A DNA stretch of 5,663 nt from positions 1 to 5,663 of the forward strand of contig DAOURU010000085.1 of assembly GCA_030627585.1 (NCBI GenBank). The letters run 5' to 3'. A program made the translations under genes and the position numbers. Under the pieces are notes generated by a model. It made no database searches. It was not told the DNA's origin and saw only the letters and a program-made list of their open reading frames with translations. The stretch's first letter is position 1; the number at the start of each line of letters is the position of its first letter. Below are positions 1 through 4,826 of the stretch, in pieces. The stretch is from Bacillota bacterium. Lineage in GTDB: Bacteria > Bacillota > DSM-12270 > Thermacetogeniales > Thermacetogeniaceae.

Positions 1-254
1 CCCTCTTTTCCTTCCCCCCCGTTTCGTCCTTCACCTCCGATAGCTTTTAAAAAAGGGAACGGGCCAAAAAAGACCATTACCCACTTTTTTCAGGTACTGG
101 TCTGCCCGAGACCGGCCAGGTACCCCCCTCTCATCTCTCCGGTGAGCCTACCGGAATAAAATAGGTCGAACATTTAAGAAATTTTGCACTTTTTCTTTTA
201 AAATTCGACACAGGATTGGAAAATCCTTCTTTTAATATAACAATTGGGAAATTT
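1..254 (-). other. Non-coding, leader-like region with serial hairpins
   Basis: No convincing gene is seen in these 254 bases, which lie downstream of the diguanylate cyclase gene. Read on the minus strand they could fold into several hairpins: CCGGT/ACCGG (139-154, 6-base loop), GGTAC/GTACC (93-97 with 120-124) enclosing GGTCT/AGACC (99-113), and AAAAAAG/CTTTTTT (66-90, 11-base loop). A further 6-bp stem, AGGATT/AATCCT with a 4-base loop, lies at 212-227; it has no U-run on the minus strand, so it is not an obvious terminator for the upstream gene. A GGAGG (minus strand, about 34-38) follows the hairpins, but no ATG lies at a proper distance before the window edge. The layout resembles the 5' leader of a gene outside the window. 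No known riboswitch consensus was recognised. Confidence 0.35.
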
Positions 255-1343
255 TTAAGGATTTAAAGAGTCCCCGGAAGATTTGACCTGGTAGAGGCGG
301 CGATCGGCCTGTTCGACCAAATCAATGTAGTTCAGGGCGTCATCAGGGTAAGTGGCTACTCCTACGGAAACCGTAAGCTTGCCACCCGGCAAATACTGCC
401 GACCAGGAAAGGGGTAGTTTTCAATGGCCTCTTTTAAATTCTTGGCAACCTGGGCCGCGTCCGCGGCGCCCGCACCCCCGAGAATTGCCACAAATTCGTC
501 TCCGCCGTAGCGGCATAAAATATCATTGCTCCTTAAGCGCAGGCGCAGAATTTCTGCCACCTTTTTCAGGAGCCTGTCCCCTGCGGGGTGGCCAAAGGTA
601 TCATTGTATGATTTAAAGAAATCAAGATCAAAAATCAGCAGGGAGAGTGGGATTTGAAAGCGGCGGGCGCGTTTTATCTCTTCCCTCAAACAATATTGAA
701 AATACCGGTAGTTATAAATTCCCGTGAGGCCGTCGGTAAGCGCCAGCGCCTCGAGTTCATCCCGTTCTCCGGCAAGTTTCATTCTGGCAAGACTGATTTC
801 ATCATGGTGCTTAATGAGGTAAACAATCACCAAGCCGGTTCCCATGAGCAAAAGCAGGGTGAGATAAAACTCAAGCTGGGAGAGCGCTCCAATCCCCCCC
901 GAACTGATACAAGCAGTGAAGTAAGCAATGAAATGAACAAAAAAAATGATGTAAAAAGCAGGCAAATGAGGGTATGTGACAAGGACCCGGAGGAGGCTCC
1001 CGGCCAGGAGGGGGGCGAGAGGGCTCGCCGCACCCCCGGTAAAATAAACAAGGAAACTGGCGTAAATAGTATCCAAACTAAAGCTTGCCACCCACCAGGC
1101 AACCACGTTTCGAACGGAAATCCAGCGGTAACGCGCCCCGACCCAGGCAATAAAGGTTAAGATCCCGTAAAAAACGGCGGTCCACCCAAAAACCCCGTTT
1201 TTCATTTCTTCCTGTTTCAAAATCCATACAACGAGGATGCTTAGCAAAAAAACCCCGGCCCTGACGTAAGGAGTCTGGTAGATCTCTTTTTTCCATAGAA
1301 TTCTGGTCTTTTGCTTCTCGATTTTTTTTGATTCCTTAACCAC
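255..1343 (-). CDS. Membrane-anchored GGDEF diguanylate cyclase
   Basis: Predicted to make cyclic di-GMP from two GTP at the inner face of the membrane. The 362-residue protein has a basic N-terminus, then roughly six hydrophobic segments (about 28-43, 52-70, 78-101, 107-123, 127-147, 156-177), a short linker that may be a coiled coil (about 180-203), and a C-terminal GGDEF domain (about 200-360). The domain opens with the usual LTDGLTGIYNYRYF and has FDLDFFKSYNDTFGH for metal and substrate binding. The active-site GGDEF is intact at 280-284. An RxxD inhibitory site (RSND, 271-274) sits exactly five residues before it, so product inhibition is likely. The membrane part carries FTGGAASPLAPLL (101-113), resembling segments seen in some sensor kinases; its signal is unknown. 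The start is GTG: an in-frame TAA lies two codons upstream, so no earlier start exists, and the ribosome-binding site is weak. The gene appears to be a separate transcription unit, because a terminator lies between it and glnA. Confidence 0.93.
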   Translation of the reverse strand: MVKESKKIEKQKTRILWKKEIYQTPYVRAGVFLLSILVVWILKQEEMKNGVFGWTAVFYGILTFIAWVGARYRWISVRNVVAWWVASFSLDTIYASFLVYFTGGAASPLAPLLAGSLLRVLVTYPHLPAFYIIFFVHFIAYFTACISSGGIGALSQLEFYLTLLLLMGTGLVIVYLIKHHDEISLARMKLAGERDELEALALTDGLTGIYNYRYFQYCLREEIKRARRFQIPLSLLIFDLDFFKSYNDTFGHPAGDRLLKKVAEILRLRLRSNDILCRYGGDEFVAILGGAGAADAAQVAKNLKEAIENYPFPGRQYLPGGKLTVSVGVATYPDDALNYIDLVEQADRRLYQVKSSGDSLNP

Positions 1344-1385
1344 GCCTTACCATTTCCTTTTGTACTTTGAGACTTATAAAAAATA

Positions 1386-1414
1386 CAATTCATTTCTGAT
1401 GCGGAAAATCCTGC
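1386..1414 (-). promoter_or_regulatory. Possible sigma-H-type promoter of the GGDEF gene
   Basis: On the minus strand, GCAGGATTT (1414-1406) and AATGAATTG (1394-1386) are separated by 11 bases. This fits the Bacillus sigma-H pattern as I recall it (RnAGGAwWW, 11-12 bases, RnnGAATww), with one mismatch in the last -10 position. Transcription would start near 1379, giving a leader of about 36 bases before the GTG start. A TATAAG farther downstream lacks a good -35 partner. The assignment rests on pattern matching only. Confidence 0.4.
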
Positions 1415-1440
1415 TCCTGATAAGACTTTTCCTATTAAAT

Positions 1441-1472
1441 AAAAAAACAAGGTCCCACGCGTAAGGACCTTG
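1441..1472 (-). terminator. Rho-independent terminator of glnA
   Basis: On the minus strand a perfect 8-bp stem CAAGGTCC/GGACCTTG (1472-1465 with 1455-1448) encloses a 9-base loop and is followed at once by seven T (1447-1441) and an AT-rich tail. It begins 30 bases after the glnA stop codon and separates glnA from the diguanylate cyclase gene. Confidence 0.93.
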
Positions 1473-1502
1473 AATATTGTCAAAGAAGCTTTCAATTAAT
1501 AC

Positions 1503-2933
1503 TTAGAGGTCATAATAAAGGAAAAATTCTTGGGGATGCGGGAATTGATTGACCAAAGCAACATCTTTCATCTTGTTGTTGATCCACATTTCAATCAACG
1601 GCTTCGGGAAAACATCCCCTTTCAGCAAAAACTCGTGATCGGCTTCCAGGGCTTTAAGAGCATCCTCAAGACTATACGGAAGGGCCTTGATCTTTTTCTT
1701 TTCTTCCCCGGAAAGATTGTAAAGGTTTACGTCATACGGGCCAAATCCTTCTGCAACAGGATCGATCCTGTTTTCAATTCCGTCTAAAGCTGCCATCAAA
1801 AGTGCCGCGTACGCCAGGTAAGGGTTGCAGGTAGCATCAGGGCACCGGAATTCAAAGCGTTTTTCTTCCGGACGGTTGGCGTAGGCAGGAATCCTGATCA
1901 CGGCACTCCTGTTTGCCGTCGCAAAACAAATGCTTACAGGAGCCTCATAGCCGGGCACAAGCCGCTTGTAGGAATTCGTGCTGGGATTGGTGAGAGCGGC
2001 CAAAGCCCTGGCATGCTTTAAAACCCCCCCAATTGCGTAAAGAGCGGTTTGGCTTAACCCGGAATAACCGTTGGGATCATAGAAAATGGGCTGATCGTCC
2101 TTCATTAAAAGCATATGAATATGCATCCCGGAACCTGCATCACCAAAAACGGGCTTGGGCATAAATGTCGCCGTCAAGCCCCGCCGGATTGCCAGATTTT
2201 TGATAATATATTTGGCGAGCATCGTTTTATCTGCCCACAACTGCATGGGGCCAAACACGGGCTCAATTTCCACCTGGCCCGGCCCGCCCACTTCGTGGTG
2301 GTGGTACTTTACAGGGAGTCCCCTTTCCTCTAACATAATGCACATTTCGCTTCTCAAGTCTTGAAGCACATCCCAGGGCGCGGGAACATGGTACCCTCCC
2401 TTGCGAGGATTCTTGTACCCTAAATTAGGACCCGTGTTGTCTCCCATGTTCCAATCCGCTTGCTCAGAATCAATTTCAAAGAATGCACGCTGGGGGGAAG
2501 TTTCATAGCTAACATGGCTAAAAACAAAGAACTCGAACTCGGGCCCGATCAACATTTGATCGGCAATCCCTGTTTTACGCATATAGTCTTCGGCCGCCCT
2601 GGCAATTCCCCGCGGATCCTGCTCGAAACGCCGGGGGGGTTCTCCACAATAGAAAATATCCCCGATCATACTGACTGTAGGAAGTTCCCAGAAGGGATCC
2701 ATGAAGGCGCTGTTCAAATCGGGAATAAATACCATATCGCTCTTTTCAATCTTCAGGTAGCCGTAACTCGATCCATCAAAAGCAAAGCCATCTTCAAGTG
2801 TGCGAGGCGTGAAACGCTCCGCAGGAATGGTAAGGTGCCGCCACCTTCCGATGGGATCGATCATTTTGAAATCAATCATTTTGACATCATTATCCTGACA
2901 AAACTTTTTCAGTTCATCATAATTACGAAACAA
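1503..2933 (-). CDS. glnA: Type I (beta-like) glutamine synthetase
   Basis: Makes glutamine from glutamate, ammonia and ATP in the cytoplasm; the family forms dodecamers. Length is 476 residues (Escherichia coli GlnA 469). The N-terminal beta-grasp domain carries the inter-subunit loop FDGSSYGY (52-59). The catalytic domain has metal ligands in PEFEFF (E132, E134), HHHEVGGPGQVE (E214, E222) and SGMHIH (H271), the flap glutamate in LVPGYEAP (E330), and NRSAVIRIP and RFEFRCPDATCNPYLAY (R359, E361, R363). Residues about 142-180 include the roughly 25-residue insertion typical of the I-beta class, and NLYNLSGEE (Y405) matches the region of the adenylylated tyrosine of that class. Whether the enzyme is adenylylated here is unknown. 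The start is TTG, supported by GGAGG nine bases upstream and by alignment of the N-terminus; an in-frame TAA lies immediately before it. The next in-frame ATG, at residue 19, would cut into the conserved N-terminal domain. Confidence 0.97.
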   Translation of the reverse strand: MFRNYDELKKFCQDNDVKMIDFKMIDPIGRWRHLTIPAERFTPRTLEDGFAFDGSSYGYLKIEKSDMVFIPDLNSAFMDPFWELPTVSMIGDIFYCGEPPRRFEQDPRGIARAAEDYMRKTGIADQMLIGPEFEFFVFSHVSYETSPQRAFFEIDSEQADWNMGDNTGPNLGYKNPRKGGYHVPAPWDVLQDLRSEMCIMLEERGLPVKYHHHEVGGPGQVEIEPVFGPMQLWADKTMLAKYIIKNLAIRRGLTATFMPKPVFGDAGSGMHIHMLLMKDDQPIFYDPNGYSGLSQTALYAIGGVLKHARALAALTNPSTNSYKRLVPGYEAPVSICFATANRSAVIRIPAYANRPEEKRFEFRCPDATCNPYLAYAALLMAALDGIENRIDPVAEGFGPYDVNLYNLSGEEKKKIKALPYSLEDALKALEADHEFLLKGDVFPKPLIEMWINNKMKDVALVNQFPHPQEFFLYYDL

Positions 2934-3131
2934 TTACCTCATCCTCCAATTCCGGGCTATTTTTTCTCTCTTGCTATTCTTTCTTTATGCAGCCTGAACT
3001 GTTACTCATTAATATTTGCTTCTCACCCCCTCAATATCACAGAAGTGGCTTCTAACGCCCCGCCGGCTTGACTCCGAAAACATCGAGCTCGACCTGACTC
3101 AAGCCAATACCCCGCAGGAGTTTCCTTTCCC
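2934..3131 (-). other. glnA upstream region with large hairpin
   Basis: About 200 bases between the lipoyl-gene remnant and glnA hold no gene. A stem GGCTTGA/TCAAGCC (3065-3071 with 3099-3105) extends past one C-C mismatch by two more pairs, and its loop contains the palindrome CGAGCTCG. It has no U-run on either side, so it is not a terminator. A smaller inverted repeat, AGAAG TGG CTTCT, lies at 3041-3053. I found no convincing -10/-35 pair and no clear GlnR-type operator here, so glnA may depend on the promoter farther upstream at 3508-3536. Confidence 0.4.
2943..2947 (-). promoter_or_regulatory. Shine-Dalgarno that selects the TTG start of glnA
   Basis: GGAGG on the minus strand, nine bases before the TTG. 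The sequence between them reads ATG AGG TAA, a two-codon frame in phase with glnA. That ATG directly abuts the GGAGG, too close to be used well, and stops at once, so TTG is the only credible start. Confidence 0.85.
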
Positions 3132-3312
3132 CTAGTCTTCATTAAGGAGGCAGAGGACCTGACCGACCTTCACAACTTCTCCCTCTCGTACAAGAATTTC
3201 TTCAATAACACCGCACGCTCCCCTTGTCGACATGGTCTCCTTCATCCACTTTCCAGCAGGAGGCTGTGGCTTCATCAACACCTTCGGCGAGAAATGGCAA
3301 AGCAATTTCCAT
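3132..3312 (-). pseudogene. Remnant of a small lipoyl/biotinyl-domain protein
   Basis: The minus strand encodes two halves of a lipoyl-type domain in different frames. From ATG at 3312 the first half reads MEIALPFLAEGVDEAT, then SCWKVDEGDHVDKG, before running into TGA at 3204-3202. A second frame, from 3212 to the TAG at 3134-3132, reads GVIEEILVREGEVVKVGQ and ends VLCLLNED. These are the two ends of the roughly 78-residue hammerhead fold found in E2 acyltransferases and free-standing lipoyl proteins. The stretch that normally joins them, about 19 residues holding the DKA-type hairpin with the modified lysine, is replaced by about 7 bases. The implied loss is about 53 bp, which also explains the frame change. 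A GGAGG at 3328-3324 shows the old translation start. An in-frame TTG at 3321 is another possible start. Even if the frame were repaired, the product could not be lipoylated or biotinylated. Confidence 0.85.
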
Positions 3313-3507
3313 GCGAAGCAAAACCTCCTCTATTATTGAGTTATTGGCTTCCTTTCCTTTATTATACTAAAGTTTAAAGCGGTAAGCGGGCAGCAAAGTT
3401 TCCCCTGGCCCCAAAAGGAACTGCGCACAGCGCACAGCAAGGCAAGCCTCCCTAAAAGAAAACAAAAAAACCTTGACTTGCTGCTTTCCCCCTTGCATCA
3501 CATGGGG
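3313..3507 (-). other. Untranslated leader between promoter and lipoyl remnant
   Basis: About 190 bases without a supported gene. The minus strand has a T-run (about 3472-3458) but only a weak CCCC/GGGG pairing some 15 bases before it, so a terminator is not supported. A tandem heptamer, GCGCACA twice, lies at 3423-3436 (plus-strand reading), next to GGCAAGCC-type short repeats. No known riboswitch or T-box consensus was recognised. Confidence 0.4.
3361..3366 (-). promoter_or_regulatory. Possible -10 box before the lipoyl remnant
   Basis: A perfect TATAAT on the minus strand lies about 48 bases before the ATG of the lipoyl remnant. No good -35 hexamer is found 16-18 bases upstream, so this may be chance in an AT-rich stretch or a weak second promoter. 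Confidence 0.3.
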
Positions 3508-3536
3508 ATTATAACACCCGCCCCCATGGAATTCAA
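3508..3536 (-). promoter_or_regulatory. Strong sigma-A promoter facing the lipoyl remnant and glnA
   Basis: On the minus strand TTGAAT (3536-3531) is followed by exactly 17 bases and then TATAAT (3513-3508), with a TGn extension just before the -10 box. This is an extended -10 promoter with a perfect -10 and a 4/6 -35. Transcription would begin near 3501 and give a leader of about 190 bases before the lipoyl remnant. With that gene dead, the first intact gene reached is glnA, about 570 bases downstream; no terminator with stem and U-run was seen between them. Confidence 0.7.
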
Positions 3537-3572
3537 TAATTCCAGTCCATGAATACAATGTACTTTCTTCGC

Positions 3573-3897
3573 CTAAAAACGGGCGAGGTACTGTTCAATC
3601 TCCCAATCATGAACTCGCGACTGGTAAGCCTCCCATTCCCACCCTTTAAGCTCCAGAAACTTGCGGTAAACATGAATATCTCCGCCTGCTCATCCTTGAC
3701 GACAGGGGACGAAGACCTTTTACGAGAAGCGAAGGACGGACAAGAGTTAAACAGGATCATTTCACTGTCAACAAGATTCCGGTTGAGTTACGGGCGGATC
3801 CCCGGTAAAGACCAGGTAGATGTGGAGCGGAAGGGTGCCCAAACCAGAAGCCCCCTAAAAACTGCCTCAGGCGGAGGGTCTGGAGTCCCCCGCAGGC
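3573..3897 (-). pseudogene. Decayed 3' part of an alpha-type glutamine synthetase
   Basis: The minus-strand frame 3689-3573 ends in a TAG and reads GGDIHVYRKFLELKGWEW, then EAYQSRVHDWEIEQYLARF. This matches the C-terminus of glutamine synthetase I-alpha, where enzymes such as Bacillus subtilis GlnA end (from memory) GEHLFEHFIEAKEIEWDMF and RTQVHPWEREQYMSQY. It differs clearly from the C-terminus of the intact glnA in this window (HPQEFFLYYDL). An in-frame TGA precedes it. Upstream, a different frame (3888-3844) reads GLQTLRLRQFLGGFW, which resembles the GLS...FIGGLL helix of the same family; this part is less certain. The two segments are about 165 bp closer than in a complete gene, so internal deletion and frameshifts are implied. 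The 5' two thirds are missing, and the intact activator ATPase gene ends 70-80 bases upstream. The bases between may hold another scrap (AFFTEAPGP, near 3926), too weak to count. Confidence 0.75.
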
Positions 3898-3969
3898 TTT
3901 AACCAGAGCAAGGCCCCGGTGCTTCGGTGAAAAACGCGGCGGGCAAGAGAGAAGATAAAAGGCAGGAAT

Positions 3970-4758
3970 TTAGAAAAGAAAGGCCTGGGAACTGCTTCCC
4001 TGTGCTACGAGAGCGGCTCCTAAGGCGCCTACAATCTGCGGCTCGGGCGGGACAAAGATCTCTACCCCCAGCTTTTCAGACAACGCAGAAACGATGCCGG
4101 TATTTTTTGCAACCCCTCCTGTCATCATCACAGCAGGTTCCAACCCCAGGCGGTGTGCCAATGCGGTCGTACGCTCCGCAACGGCGCGGTGAAGACCCCG
4201 GATAATTTCGGCGCGCGGGACACCCCGAGCAATCAAAGAAACCACTTCCGATTCTGCAAAAACGGTACACATGCTGCTGATTTCTGCAGCCTGCAGGGCC
4301 TCCTTTTCTGCATCCCCGAGCACGGTGACAGGAAGTTCCAGGGCCTGCGCCATTACTTCCAGGAAGCGCCCGGTGCCTGCAGCGCATTTATCATTCATGA
4401 GAAAGTCAATTACATTTCCCTGCTCATCGAGCCTGATAACCTTGCTGTCCTGGCCCCCAATATCAATCACTGTTCGGACCTGGGGGGAAAGAAAGGCGGC
4501 CCCCCGGCCGTGGCAGGTGATCTCTGTTACTTGCCTGCCGGCAAAGAGAACACTCCTCCTCCCGTATCCCGTCGCAACAACTGCAGCAACATCGGAGACC
4601 TTCATGCTCGCTTTTTCCAGAATTTCCTGATAAGCTCGCTCTGCAGCGCGGCTTGTCTGGGAACCAGTATTGACAATGCTGTAAGCTAAAATTTTTCCAT
4701 CATGAAGGAGAACAGCATCTGTAGTTAAGGAACCCGCATCTATTCCGGCGGTAACCAT
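3970..4758 (-). CDS. BadF/HgdC-type activator ATPase (2-hydroxyacyl-CoA dehydratase activase)
   Basis: A homodimeric iron-sulfur ATPase of the acetate/sugar kinase-Hsc70-actin fold. It uses ATP hydrolysis to push one electron at very low potential onto a partner iron-sulfur enzyme, as HgdC, FldI and BadF/G do. The 262 residues match the family length of about 260. Phosphate loops are IDAGSLTTD (6-14), IDIGGQDSK (98-106) and MTGGVAKN (212-219). The single [4Fe-4S] cluster shared by the dimer would be held by C125 (NDKCAAGTG) and C164 (SSMCTVFAESE), both conserved. The ATG is the first possible start because an in-frame TAG lies three codons upstream; GGGAG stands 11 bases before it, a slightly long spacing. 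The gene follows the HgdB-like gene by 67 bp in the same direction with no terminator, so they are probably cotranscribed and this protein probably serves that partner. Confidence 0.95.
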   Translation of the reverse strand: MVTAGIDAGSLTTDAVLLHDGKILAYSIVNTGSQTSRAAERAYQEILEKASMKVSDVAAVVATGYGRRSVLFAGRQVTEITCHGRGAAFLSPQVRTVIDIGGQDSKVIRLDEQGNVIDFLMNDKCAAGTGRFLEVMAQALELPVTVLGDAEKEALQAAEISSMCTVFAESEVVSLIARGVPRAEIIRGLHRAVAERTTALAHRLGLEPAVMMTGGVAKNTGIVSALSEKLGVEIFVPPEPQIVGALGAALVAQGSSSQAFLF

Positions 4759-4826
4759 GACATTCTACGCTCCCGGTTCAAAATTTTGGACTATTTGGGT
4801 TTTTTGCCATACTATCATTGCTCGAC

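Noticed and set aside
1..77. Minus-strand frame from ATG at 77 reading MVFFGPFPFLKAIGG and open to the edge
   Set aside because: No proper ribosome-binding site, overlaps the AAAAAAG/CTTTTTT hairpin, and no family likeness. It cannot be supported without sequence to the left.
139..180. CCGGTAGG-type motif suggesting a cyclic di-GMP-I (GEMM) riboswitch next to the diguanylate cyclase gene
   Set aside because: Only the short CCGGTAGG resembles the motif. The conserved GGGCAAACC-type upstream part and the second arm are absent.
654..1160. 168-codon plus-strand and 107-codon minus-strand frames inside the GGDEF gene
   Set aside because: They overlap the membrane and linker coding region of the diguanylate cyclase in other frames and have no features of their own.
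2460..3071. Long open frame on the plus strand (203 codons) opposite the 5' end of glnA
   Set aside because: It is antisense to a clearly functional glutamine synthetase, has no domain-like sequence, and its end simply runs into the glnA leader. It is a shadow of codon bias.
3533..3760. 75-codon minus-strand frame in the same stretch
   Set aside because: It overlaps the remnant in another frame and its sequence is unlike any protein family; it is a by-product of the frameshifted pseudogene.
3549..3902. 117-codon plus-strand frame across the glutamine synthetase remnant
   Set aside because: The opposite strand shows a clear family match. The plus frame has no recognisable features or ribosome-binding site.
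3987..4000. GGGAA/TTCCC hairpin at the 3' end of the activator ATPase gene as a terminator
   Set aside because: The stem is only 5 bp, lies inside the coding sequence, and the following T-rich stretch is interrupted and not adjacent.
4153..4689. Plus-strand frames of 178 and 119 codons inside the activator ATPase gene
   Set aside because: Antisense shadows of an intact gene with conserved motifs.
4779..4788. Palindrome CAAAATTTTG between the HgdB-like gene and the activator gene as an operator
   Set aside because: A short AT-rich palindrome of this kind is expected by chance, and no promoter elements accompany it.
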